Origin: Clostridiales bacterium
GTDB lineage: Bacteria; Bacillota; Clostridia; Saccharofermentanales; Saccharofermentanaceae
DNA: 6,930 nt
Assembly (NCBI GenBank): GCA_017612755.1
Contig: JAGAFH010000101.1
Span: 1 to 6,930 of the forward strand
Direction of reading: 5' to 3'
A program made the position numbers and the translations under genes. Shown one piece after another: positions 1 through 6,447 of this stretch (its first letter is position 1; each line of letters starts with the position of its first letter). The notes under the pieces were generated by a model. That model was not told the DNA's origin, searched no databases, and was given only the letters and a program-made list of their open reading frames with translations.

Positions 1-304
1 AGCCCGAGAAAACCAAGGTATAACAATGGCAGAAGCAGCCAGACGCTTAAACCTTTCCAAGATAGGCTACTGCCGCTACGAATATGGAGAAAGGACTCCT
101 TCGCTTCAGACTACTGAAGCAATAGCAAGATGTTTCAACACATCTGTATCATACTTGATGGGAGATTCCAATGATATATCTCCTGACTATCTGATAATAG
201 ACAAAGGAACCAATCCCGAAATATTCAATCTGGTTCAGACACTTACAAAAGACGATGAGACATCAAAAAAGATTATTGAATACTATAGAAAACTAAAGAA
301 TTAA
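1..304 (+). CDS. XRE/Cro-family HTH regulator, C-terminal part (5' end outside the window)
   Basis: This is the end of a small DNA-binding regulator of the lambda-Cro/XRE type. The frame is open to the left edge: the codons before the first ATG at 26 read ARENQGIT, which fits the end of HTH helix 1. The true start therefore lies outside the window and the ATG at 26 is internal. The rest of the domain is visible: helices 2 and 3 around AEAARRLNLSKIGYCRYEYG, the typical ERTPSLQTTEAIA turn and helix 4, then CFNTSVSYLMG, the usual XRE ending ('vs.dyLlG'). A tail of about 45 residues follows, ending in a basic helix (KKIIEYYRKLKN). It converges on the ADP-ribosylglycohydrolase gene with 9 bp between stop codons, so it is not in the minus-strand operon. 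Its target genes cannot be told from this window. Confidence 0.85.
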   Translation, partial: ARENQGITMAEAARRLNLSKIGYCRYEYGERTPSLQTTEAIARCFNTSVSYLMGDSNDISPDYLIIDKGTNPEIFNLVQTLTKDDETSKKIIEYYRKLKN

Positions 305-313
305 TCTATTTGA

Positions 314-1603
314 TCAATCTTCTTCATCCTGCTTCTTCTCGATGATCTCTATCATCTTCTCAAGGAACCTCTTATCGATCTTCAGGAACTGGCCGAAGGG
401 ATTTACGATAACTCCGGCTACATTAGGGTTGTTATACCCTTCCATGAGGATGTTATAGATAGGCACGTTCATCTTGATATTGGTGGTGGGCTGCCTGTTC
501 AGTTCCTCCTCATCCGTATAAAGAGGCATCCACTCATTTCCCTCGGGATCGCGGATCTTGTCAAAGCGGAGCCTGACCTCCTTACCAAGAGAGAAGGTCT
601 CCCCGGGCACCAGCTTTTCGAAATCAAAATCATTCCAGGCCCCGTTCACGTCCACCATAGGCACCGGAACCTGGCCCTCAGAAAGGACGCGGGCTATGAT
701 GATATCCAGCACATGGATATAGTTTTCAGTAGTCCTCTTCTCCCCGAATGCCCTGATCCCGCTCTTGATATAGGAATTGTACTTATAAAGATCTCCCGCT
801 TGATTGGGATGCACCACATCGTTAAAGCGTTTGATCACAGCATTCATCTCAGAAGGGATATACTCCATGCCCTTCATCTGGATCCCCAGAGGCACTCCCC
901 AGAAAGCCTCAGCCACTGCACCTGCGATAGCTCCGAGAGTATCCGTATCGCCTCCGATATAAGCCACATTACGAATAGTGGACTCATAATCAGACGCCTC
1001 CAGGAAACAGGTAAATGCCTCAGGCATAGTCCTCATACATGTCTCGTCGTGGCAGTATCCGGGACGGATCTCATCAAGTGTACGGGACAGGTCATATCCG
1101 AACTCGGAAGTGATATAATCAGCTATCTCCTCCTTGGAATACCCCTTCCTTGCCATAAAGACAGCAGCCGCTACAGACTCTGCTCCTTTGACTCCCTCAG
1201 GATGGTTGTGGGACACCTCTGCCGTCCAGCGGGCCACTTCACGGGTCCTCTCAATTGTCGGATAAAGCCATCCTGCGGCAGATACTCTCATGCCGGATCC
1301 GTTGCCGTAGCTTCCGTAGGGTTCCGGGTCAGAAGACAGCACCCAGTTAATGAACCGTGCGCCATAGCCGGCATTAGGATACTTCTTTCCCCACTTCTTC
1401 ATGGAAGAGATGACACAGGCCTTTACCTCGCTCTCCCCTGCGGAAAGTCCTGCGTCCAAAAGCCCCTCGCAGACAGCGATAGTCATAACAGTGTCATCGG
1501 TAAAACAATCCCTGGAAGTGAACAGCTCAAACTCACGGCTCTTGTTTCCTCTGTCAAACTCAAACTTACTTCCGATTACATCTCCAAAAATAGCTCCGTA
1601 CAT
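314..1603 (-). CDS. ADP-ribosylglycohydrolase (DraG/ARH family) fused to a C-terminal SseB-like domain
   Basis: This cytoplasmic enzyme probably removes ADP-ribose from proteins or small molecules using a two-metal (Mg or Mn) centre. Residues 1-262 are the glycohydrolase domain. Visible motifs are GAIFGDVIGS (3-12), the metal-binding FTDDT (T35, D36, D37), GNGSGMR (100-106), HNHPEG (132-137) and GGDTDT (D219, D221, T222), so the active site looks intact. After a linker, about residues 295-425 resemble the SseB N-terminal domain: MPLYTDEEEL (359-368) and GVIVNPFGQFLKI (397-409) fit that family's 'plytseeEl' and 'vvlNP.g' patterns. The tail is rich in Lys and Glu. The ATG at 1603 has a GGAGG six bases upstream. 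It is the last gene of the minus-strand run, 90 bp after the macro-domain gene, and that gap carries two inverted repeats. The substrate is unknown. The glycohydrolase call is firm; the SseB call is by pattern. Confidence 0.9.
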   Translation of the reverse strand: MYGAIFGDVIGSKFEFDRGNKSREFELFTSRDCFTDDTVMTIAVCEGLLDAGLSAGESEVKACVISSMKKWGKKYPNAGYGARFINWVLSSDPEPYGSYGNGSGMRVSAAGWLYPTIERTREVARWTAEVSHNHPEGVKGAESVAAAVFMARKGYSKEEIADYITSEFGYDLSRTLDEIRPGYCHDETCMRTMPEAFTCFLEASDYESTIRNVAYIGGDTDTLGAIAGAVAEAFWGVPLGIQMKGMEYIPSEMNAVIKRFNDVVHPNQAGDLYKYNSYIKSGIRAFGEKRTTENYIHVLDIIIARVLSEGQVPVPMVDVNGAWNDFDFEKLVPGETFSLGKEVRLRFDKIRDPEGNEWMPLYTDEEELNRQPTTNIKMNVPIYNILMEGYNNPNVAGVIVNPFGQFLKIDKRFLEKMIEIIEKKQDEED

Positions 1604-1607
1604 AAAA

Positions 1608-1651
1608 CACCTCCAATAAACTCAGCCTTTAGCCTTTTGTTGAGTTTATTG
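1608..1651 (-). promoter_or_regulatory. Hairpin flush with the ribosome binding site of the ADP-ribosylglycohydrolase gene
   Basis: A perfect 11-bp inverted repeat (CAATAAACTCA at 1641-1651 and TGAGTTTATTG at 1614-1624, minus-strand sense) encloses 16 nt. Its last base is the first G of the GGAGGTG Shine-Dalgarno sequence (1608-1614). In the transcript this would put a stem directly against the ribosome binding site. As DNA it could instead be a dyad operator. The repeat is directly visible; the regulatory role is inferred. No U-tract follows on either strand, so it is not an intrinsic terminator. Confidence 0.5.
1624..1637 (-). repeat. Tandem 7-mer (AAAGGCT x2) inside the hairpin loop
   Basis: Two exact, adjacent copies of AAAGGCT (minus-strand sense) make up most of the loop of the hairpin that precedes the glycohydrolase start. 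The purine-rich copies would be single-stranded when the stem forms. They could be a protein- or RNA-contact element, or just chance repetition. Confidence 0.45.
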
Positions 1652-1674
1652 TACGAAAATCCCTCCCCCGATAG

Positions 1675-1691
1675 GTTCACCGCAGGTGAAC
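1675..1691 (-). repeat. Perfect short palindrome just after the macro-domain gene
   Basis: GTTCACC (1675-1681) and GGTGAAC (1685-1691) are perfect 7-bp arms around 3 nt, beginning two bases after the macro-domain stop codon. In RNA this makes a compact stem with a triloop. The sequence after it in the transcript is G-rich (CTATCGGGGGAGGG), not a U-tract, so it is not a classic terminator. It could be an mRNA processing or stability element between the two genes, or a protein-binding dyad. Confidence 0.45.
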
Positions 1692-1693
1692 AT

Positions 1694-2716
1694 TTACTTG
1701 ATCTTCCGAAGATCCTCTCCGCATATCTTTTCAACTTCAAGCTTAACAGTAAAATAATCATATTTTCTGTGCTCGATACAACCGCGTACGACCAGATCCG
1801 CCTTCCGTGACCGGCTTAAGGTATATCCCGCCCTCTCCATCAGATCAAGTGTCTCATCAAGAGAAAGACGAAGCACCAGACATATAACGATACTGACAAA
1901 CTTGGAAGGATGATAATCAGGATCCGACCTCATATCGCTTAATATCGATTTAGAGAAATATATCTGTTTGGCTCCGCCATAAAGCTGGGAATCTTTTATC
2001 CCTTTCTCATCTGCATATTCAAATACCTTAGTAGCAAAAGACTTCTGCGAATCGTCAGCAAAAGAAGCATTCCGTCTGTTATAGTTCAGTTCCCGGGCAT
2101 AGAGTTCCCGTCTTCTCTTAAGCCAGGTCATCTCCTCCCTGTCTTCAGGAGTAAGACCATATTCGTCGAAGACTGCGTTCTCAACGTAATTACTGTCTAC
2201 ATACTGCTTTATCTTTTTAAACAAAGCCACACTTGATTCATACGATTCATCATCAAACACCACAAGAGTTACATCCAAAGAAGGATCGTAGTCATTCAGA
2301 TATTCATTACATACGGACCGGGCCGTCTGGACAGCCAGATCATGAGGGAAACCATAAGTTCCCGTTCCTATAAGAGGAAAGGCTATAGACTTACATTTAA
2401 GTTTAGTAGCCAGCTTAAGCGATTCACGATAACAGGAAGTCAGGATATCCAGCTCCCCTGAAGTTCCGCCCTTCCAGGGCACACATACAGTGTGGATGAT
2501 AAATCTCGCTGAAAGATCATAAGCCGGGGTCTCAACAGCAAGGCCTGCCCGGATATCGCCTATCCTCTCACGGGCCGCCAGGAGTATCTCCTTACCCGCA
2601 GCCTTGTAGATGGCAGACTCAGTTCCGCCTCCAACGATAGGCGAAGGATTCGCCGTATTAACAACGGCATCCGCCTTAACCCTTGTAATATCATCCCTAA
2701 TGATCGTAAACGGCAT
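1694..2716 (-). CDS. Macro-domain (ADP-ribose-binding/hydrolysing) protein with C-terminal HTH-like helical domain
   Basis: Residues 1-170 are a macro domain, which binds ADP-ribose and in many relatives removes it from proteins or deacetylates O-acetyl-ADP-ribose. Key motifs are DAVVNTANPSPIVGGG (16-31), the following ESAIYKAAG (33-41), and the phosphate loop IGTGTYGFP (116-124). Many MacroD-type enzymes have Asp at the position held here by Glu33 (GGGVDGAIH), so catalysis could be altered. A charged linker (about 175-225) leads to a helical domain (226-340) with FSKSILSDMRSDPDYHPSK and DETLDLMERAGYTLSRS. This tail is familiar from clostridial macro-domain proteins and looks like an XRE-type helix-turn-helix. 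Annotation pipelines often call these proteins 'RNase III inhibitor', after E. coli YmdB, which is not supported here. The gene starts 3 bp after the DUF697 gene stops, with GGGGGAATAGGAA ahead of the ATG, so translation is coupled. Confidence 0.88.
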   Translation of the reverse strand: MPFTIIRDDITRVKADAVVNTANPSPIVGGGTESAIYKAAGKEILLAARERIGDIRAGLAVETPAYDLSARFIIHTVCVPWKGGTSGELDILTSCYRESLKLATKLKCKSIAFPLIGTGTYGFPHDLAVQTARSVCNEYLNDYDPSLDVTLVVFDDESYESSVALFKKIKQYVDSNYVENAVFDEYGLTPEDREEMTWLKRRRELYARELNYNRRNASFADDSQKSFATKVFEYADEKGIKDSQLYGGAKQIYFSKSILSDMRSDPDYHPSKFVSIVICLVLRLSLDETLDLMERAGYTLSRSRKADLVVRGCIEHRKYDYFTVKLEVEKICGEDLRKIK

Positions 2717-2719
2717 TTC

Positions 2720-3661
2720 CTATTCCCCCAGCAGCGGCTCCGTCTCATTCTTCTTTCTGCCGAAAAACCTCTTAACCGGATCTTTCACCTTATCCACCTT
2801 CTCCCCGAAGTTCTGCTTTAAGATATTCTGCAGGATCCCGAAGGCCTCCGTATAAGACTTCTTCCGAAGCTCTTTTCGTGTCATGGAAACATCCGCATTA
2901 AGAAGATAGTTCTTGGTAATGACTCCTATACGAAGAGTTGTCAGGGCATTGACCGTTCCCTGGACCGCAGAAGCGGACACCAGTCCCAAAGCCTTGCCAA
3001 AAGTGCTCTCCGTGGCCTTGGACACAAGATCCTCCATATTGATATCTTCAAGAGCACCTGCCAGCATAGTCATGGAAAGGACCCGGAGATACAAACGGAA
3101 GACCTGAACATTATTGGGCCTGAATCCACATATCTCCACGATCCTCTTGATGAGTGTAAAGTTGGCCGATGCCATACCGATCATGTCCACCGTAGCGTTC
3201 TGCGACACCGCCGTCACTATCAGCACCTTCTTGGCCGTCTCATATATCTCCCGGTTAAGTACCGGCGTTATCTTTCTGTCGTAAAACTCGATGAGAAGAT
3301 CATCCGTAGAATCTCCCTGTCCCAGATAACCCGTAACCTGTATCTTCTCCTCGTCAGTCAGATCCACATTGGCGATGAGATTTTTGACCAGCTTCCTGCA
3401 CCACTTCATGTGGACGGATCCGTCGGCTCCGTGAAGCTTATCCAGAGAGAAAACAGGAGCGAAGAAAACTCCTACCAGCGGATATACTATACCCACGATA
3501 ACGACCACACCAATAAGAACATAGAAAGCCACCGCCAGATACACACTAACTGAACCAAGCTTATCTCCCACCGACATGGCATCGCTCACCAAAGCCAGAA
3601 GCAGAAGGAGCACCAGGGAAACACAGAGAACTATAGTCCAGACATTAACTTTCCTCTTCAC
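2720..3661 (-). CDS. Membrane protein with DUF697/YcjF-like domain
   Basis: Function is unknown. Residues 8-29 and 38-71 are two long hydrophobic segments, predicted to anchor the protein in the cytoplasmic membrane. After a soluble stretch with acidic LTDEEK (101-106), the region of about 138-250 resembles DUF697 (YcjF family): a hydrophobic helix VLIVTAVSQNATVDMIGM (146-163), then ANFTLIKRIVEICGFRPNN and a third hydrophobic run (about VLSMTMLAGAL). DUF697 is often fused to or encoded beside a GTPase (as in YcjX-YcjF); no GTP-binding motif is present in this protein or its neighbours here. The C-terminus is strongly basic (KDPVKRFFGRKK) and would face the cytoplasm. The start is a GTG at 3661, chosen because a GGAGG lies nine bases upstream. 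It sits 18 bp after the preceding gene and 3 bp before the macro-domain gene, so the three are almost certainly one operon. Confidence 0.75.
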   Translation of the reverse strand: MKRKVNVWTIVLCVSLVLLLLLALVSDAMSVGDKLGSVSVYLAVAFYVLIGVVVIVGIVYPLVGVFFAPVFSLDKLHGADGSVHMKWCRKLVKNLIANVDLTDEEKIQVTGYLGQGDSTDDLLIEFYDRKITPVLNREIYETAKKVLIVTAVSQNATVDMIGMASANFTLIKRIVEICGFRPNNVQVFRLYLRVLSMTMLAGALEDINMEDLVSKATESTFGKALGLVSASAVQGTVNALTTLRIGVITKNYLLNADVSMTRKELRKKSYTEAFGILQNILKQNFGEKVDKVKDPVKRFFGRKKNETEPLLGE

Positions 3662-3667
3662 GAAATA

Positions 3668-3675
3668 CCACCTCC
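3668..3675 (-). promoter_or_regulatory. Ribosome binding site supporting a GTG start
   Basis: GGAGGTGG on the minus strand, with its GGAGG nine bases before the GTG at 3661, fixes the start of the DUF697-like membrane protein at a non-ATG codon. The first ATG-encoded Met in this frame is residue 29, beyond the first membrane segment. Confidence 0.7.
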
Positions 3676-3679
3676 GCCA

Positions 3680-4342
3680 TCACTCATCTACAGGCATAAC
3701 GCACTTCAAGAAAAACTCCCGGGCACCTTCTTTCCCGAAGACCTTCTCCAGCACAGAAGAAGAAGGATTCCCCTCATTTACCATCCGCTCCCTGAAGGAA
3801 GTAAGTCCGGTCATATTGGAAACATCACATGAGGATGAATCAGTCCGGTAAGACTTTACTGAATCCAGCACCATGGACTCCAGGACAGGATCGTCAGCTG
3901 CCGAACCGCACTTGATCAGCGAATAAGGCGCCCTCTCCCCCACATACCAGTGGGGCTTTTCAGTATAGTCCGGGAGATGGGAATACTGATCATATACAGA
4001 TCTAAGGGCAGGAACAGCAGAAGAGGATCCGCATTCGTAGTATTCCACGAACACTGTCCTCTTCTTACCCATAGTCATGATATCTATAAGACAATAGGGT
4101 GTAAAACCGCTCTCTCCCGCCATAAAGGAGGTGGTGAGAAGCTGCATGCCGAAAGCTGTCTTCGTATGCATGGTCATGAAAGACCCGAAGCCCGGGACCT
4201 TATATCTCTCTACATGAAATCTCATCATGGGAAGGATCCTAGGATAACGGAAATCCGTATACTCATCCTCCGGGACCCGGACACTATCCCTGCCCTCCAG
4301 AAAAGCTGAAGTCATCTGCTCTCTCAAAGACAAAAGATCCAT
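3680..4342 (-). CDS. Conserved hypothetical soluble protein, possibly a ferredoxin-dependent bilin reductase-like fold
   Basis: I cannot assign a function with confidence. The 220-residue product has no signal peptide or membrane segment. Three stretches recall the ferredoxin-dependent bilin reductase (PcyA/HY2) fold: a central pair of strands, FTPYCLIDIMTMGKKRTVFVEYY, like that family's 'lgiDlv..g.k..lavldfqp'; a middle YSHLPDYTEKPHWYVGERAP; and a C-terminal VLEKVFGKEGAREFFLKCV, like 'vLe.afG.ewae.yi..fLf'. I recall uncharacterised clostridial proteins with the same HWY and terminal G-x-FF layout. This is pattern memory, not a search result. The ATG at 4342 has only a weak GGGGG upstream, and that lies inside a terminator-like hairpin. 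Met10 (ATG at 4313-4315, preceded by GAGAGAGC) is a possible alternative start. It begins the block that continues with the DUF697, macro and glycohydrolase genes. Confidence 0.6.
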   Translation of the reverse strand: MDLLSLREQMTSAFLEGRDSVRVPEDEYTDFRYPRILPMMRFHVERYKVPGFGSFMTMHTKTAFGMQLLTTSFMAGESGFTPYCLIDIMTMGKKRTVFVEYYECGSSSAVPALRSVYDQYSHLPDYTEKPHWYVGERAPYSLIKCGSAADDPVLESMVLDSVKSYRTDSSSCDVSNMTGLTSFRERMVNEGNPSSSVLEKVFGKEGAREFFLKCVMPVDE

Positions 4343-4388
4343 AAAAAAGCCCCCATGTGTTTTTTCTTCATCTTACCACATAAGAGGC
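4343..4388 (-). terminator. Intrinsic-terminator-like hairpin between lipoprotein and the 220-aa gene
   Basis: Reading the minus strand, GCCTCTTATGTG (4388-4377) pairs with CACATGGGGGC (4359-4349). This gives an 11-bp stem with one bulged U and three G-U pairs, a 17-nt loop, and six Ts immediately after (4348-4343). That is the layout of a Rho-independent terminator for the lipoprotein gene ending at 4398. The T-tract runs straight into the ATG of the next gene, so the stem also covers that gene's only ribosome-binding-site candidate. It may be a partial terminator or attenuator rather than a full stop. Confidence 0.5.
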
Positions 4389-4397
4389 AGGAAAAGA

Positions 4398-5108
4398 TCA
4401 GTCCATGTCGTAATACTCTACATATTCATACTTATTGAAAGTAAAATCATCATAGGTGATCTCATATATGCCGTCACCTTGCTCGGCATAGTAATACTGG
4501 AAATACATTGAATCCGTATACTCATCGAAGAACTCGTCATAAGCCATTACACAGAGCTGACCCTCAAGGCCGTACCTGGACTCCAGTTTAATATCGTCCA
4601 CATAACCTTCCTCGACCGATCCGTTACCCATCCTGTAGATGTAAAGACGGTCAGCACCATCCGCATTAAACGTATCCGCACAGAGAAGTTCATTCATACC
4701 GTCATTGTCCATATCCCGGACGAAGATACGGGGCTGATCAGCGCAATCCCATCCGAACATCTCCCCTATCACCTCATCATCTGAGTTGTAGAAAGTCCAG
4801 TTGGAATAGCCGTATTCATCTGTATGGCAGGTTCCGTACCACTCATCAAATCCCATGACATTAACTCCGCTCATATCAACTGTCTTATCCGAAGTCTCAC
4901 CTACTACAGGCAGTTCTCCTGAAAACACGATCTGAGGACCGGAAGTTTCAGCTGCTCTGCCCGTTGTAGTATTTTCCGCAGCTGAAGATGAAACAGATGT
5001 CTCAGTTTCAGAGCTTTCAGGCACCTCATCAGGTGCATCACAGGAACACATGGCGAAAGCCGCTCCAAAGGCCAGAATAAGCCCGATAGATCTCTTATAA
5101 GTAAACAT
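4398..5108 (-). CDS. Secreted lipoprotein with acidic domain and a DxDxDG motif
   Basis: This is a probable membrane-anchored surface lipoprotein of unknown function. From the ATG at 5108 the N-terminus is MFTYKRSIGLILAFGAAF, a basic then hydrophobic signal sequence ending in AMCSC. Cys23 (or Cys21) would be the lipidated residue; the lipobox is imperfect, with Met and Cys where Leu and Ala are usual. Residues 24-75 are a low-complexity Ser/Thr/Glu linker. The remaining domain is rich in Tyr, Asp and Glu and contains VRDMDNDGMNELL, with D132, D134, D136 and E140 spaced like the calcium loops of FG-GAP/VCBS or EF-hand-like repeats. An ATG 24 bases upstream (5132) is in frame, but the ribosome binding site AGGAGGT lies between the two ATGs, eight bases before 5108, so the shorter 236-residue form is preferred. 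It lies 64 bp after the Tim44-like gene. Confidence 0.78.
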   Translation of the reverse strand: MFTYKRSIGLILAFGAAFAMCSCDAPDEVPESSETETSVSSSAAENTTTGRAAETSGPQIVFSGELPVVGETSDKTVDMSGVNVMGFDEWYGTCHTDEYGYSNWTFYNSDDEVIGEMFGWDCADQPRIFVRDMDNDGMNELLCADTFNADGADRLYIYRMGNGSVEEGYVDDIKLESRYGLEGQLCVMAYDEFFDEYTDSMYFQYYYAEQGDGIYEITYDDFTFNKYEYVEYYDMD

Positions 5109-5116
5109 AAAATAAT

Positions 5117-5123
5117 ACCTCCT
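5117..5123 (-). promoter_or_regulatory. Ribosome binding site that decides the lipoprotein start
   Basis: A near-consensus AGGAGGT lies eight bases before the ATG at 5108 and inside the longer open frame that begins at 5132. Its position shows that 5108 is the true start, which also gives a more normal signal peptide. Confidence 0.75.
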
Positions 5124-5172
5124 AAATTCCATGTCCCTTATAAGACGACCATATCAGATCCGGCGTTGCAGA

Positions 5173-6447
5173 TCACTTAAGTTCCAAGTTTACCAGGGCC
5201 CAGTCGTTGAAGTCCAGGTCATAGGTGTTGCCGCAGAAGGGGCACTTTCTGTCCTTTAAGGCATCGAAGCTGGAGCCGCAGCCGGGACACTGGATACGGG
5301 TGATGGAGAAGTTGGTATCCATGGGGATGTCTATACGCCTTTTGAAGACTGCCCGGAAGACCTGTCTTTTAAGGGAGATCTTCCCGCCATTATCGTAAAG
5401 GACATCGAAGAAGGCATCGGTCCAGACGGTTACCATATTATTTTCGGACTTGAAGGCATTGACGCCCAGGGCGCCGCCGTAGTTCAGGTCTACGATGGAA
5501 CTTAAGGAAGGATCCAGGGGCTGGCCTCTGTACAGCAGAAGCTTAGTGGCGTCCGGTGAATAGATGGCATTCTTTATGAGGGATATGGCCTTACTTGTGA
5601 AATACTCGAAGGAGAACTCCGGATAGACGGCCTTCATGGCCTTCTCGAACTTGTTTCTGGAGCCGATGGTGCCCCACTTGCCAGAGGACTGCCTTGAGCC
5701 CACGACGATCAGACGGCCCAGAAGGTAGAAACTATAAGAGAAATATCCTGTGATGGCTCCGAAGAATATACTGATGATCAGGCCCAGGATAATGTTCCCG
5801 ACTGTGAGGTCGTTTTGGATGAGTCTGGCGATAATGAATATAACCCAGAGTATGACGGTGGCGCCAAGAATGAACTTCAAGACGGTGCTCTTGAATTCCT
5901 TATTGTTTGTGCCCACATCGTCCAGAGTGTAAAAGGCTGTGACCTTCGGAAAAAGATCTGACATCTTGTACTGCATTCCGCAGAATCTGCATCCGTTTTG
6001 AAGTTCGGCGATGGTAGATACCGCTCCGCAGCCGGGGCAGCAGTAGCTGTCAGATCCGGGATGAGGGCCTTCCACCACATCGGATAAGGTCTGATACATC
6101 ATGCTCTTACGATTGTCGGAATAAAGCTTTTTGCCGTCCCTTGTGAAGGTCCTTTTTATGCCGCAGGATTTGGTACAGACAACGCTTTCGTAGTGGGCAT
6201 CTCTCCAGGAACTGGCCATGAAGACCTTATCGGGATCGTCCTCCCTGGAATAGTATTCATATTCTGCGGTAATATTTCTTTCCTCAAGACGGGAGTGCTG
6301 AAGTTCCAGGGTATGGGTCAGATCGTTGTCAGCAAAGGTGATGTCTTTTCCCTTAGCGATGGCGGGGCCCAGATCTGCCATGAACTCATTGAGTTTCTTT
6401 TTATATGTATCCTTGACTGTGTTTACTGAGAAAAGGTTATAGCCCAT
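5173..6447 (-). CDS. Membrane protein with two zinc ribbons and a Tim44-like region
   Basis: Precise function is unknown. Layout of the 424 residues: an N-terminal soluble part (1-130) with a CTKSC pair (91-95); a zinc ribbon with C137/C140 and C153/C156 (CPGC...CRFC); two predicted membrane segments at about 188-210 and 216-242; a segment of about 255-385 (KFEKAMKAVYPEFSFEYFTS onward) that resembles the Tim44-like/calcium-channel-like domain found after membrane helices in bacterial zinc-ribbon proteins; and a second zinc ribbon, C387/C390 and C402/C405 (CPGC...CPFC), close to the C-terminus. The Tim44 assignment is by resemblance. The ATG at 6447 has GGGAG eight bases upstream and overlaps the end of the zinc-ribbon gene before it by 11 bp, so the two are translated together and may act together. 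Nothing in the sequence shows a substrate. Confidence 0.75.
   Translation of the reverse strand: MGYNLFSVNTVKDTYKKKLNEFMADLGPAIAKGKDITFADNDLTHTLELQHSRLEERNITAEYEYYSREDDPDKVFMASSWRDAHYESVVCTKSCGIKRTFTRDGKKLYSDNRKSMMYQTLSDVVEGPHPGSDSYCCPGCGAVSTIAELQNGCRFCGMQYKMSDLFPKVTAFYTLDDVGTNNKEFKSTVLKFILGATVILWVIFIIARLIQNDLTVGNIILGLIISIFFGAITGYFSYSFYLLGRLIVVGSRQSSGKWGTIGSRNKFEKAMKAVYPEFSFEYFTSKAISLIKNAIYSPDATKLLLYRGQPLDPSLSSIVDLNYGGALGVNAFKSENNMVTVWTDAFFDVLYDNGGKISLKRQVFRAVFKRRIDIPMDTNFSITRIQCPGCGSSFDALKDRKCPFCGNTYDLDFNDWALVNLELK

Noticed and set aside
265..307. AT-rich inverted repeat (AGATTA/TAATCT) followed by six Ts on the minus strand, as a terminator for the glycohydrolase gene
   Set aside because: The stem is only 6 AT-rich pairs with a loop of about 26 nt inside the convergent XRE gene; too weak to call.
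1648..1653. TACAAT as a -10 box for the glycohydrolase gene
   Set aside because: It matches five of six consensus bases, but the -35 position has nothing like TTGACA and the box is part of the inverted repeat.
713..1810. Long plus-strand open frame of 365 codons
   Set aside because: It lies antisense to the ADP-ribosylglycohydrolase and macro genes, which have clear family motifs. Its product is rich in Ser, His and Leu with no recognisable domain, as expected of an antisense shadow.
3950..4309. Plus-strand open frame of 119 codons
   Set aside because: It is antisense to the 220-aa minus-strand gene, has no sensible ribosome binding site and no family resemblance.
4370..4378. Extended -10-like TGGTAAGAT on the minus strand ahead of the 220-aa gene
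   Set aside because: No acceptable -35 hexamer at 16-18 bp, and it lies within the stem-loop proposed as a terminator; not enough to call a promoter.
5109..5132. Upstream ATG at 5132 as the lipoprotein start
   Set aside because: A near-consensus AGGAGGT lies downstream of it, eight bases before the ATG at 5108, and the longer form would add eight residues before the signal peptide.
5109..5172. TATAAG as a -10 box for the lipoprotein gene
   Set aside because: The -35 position at 17 bp is GC-rich (near CGCCGG), so promoter support is too weak; read-through from the zinc-ribbon operon is as likely.
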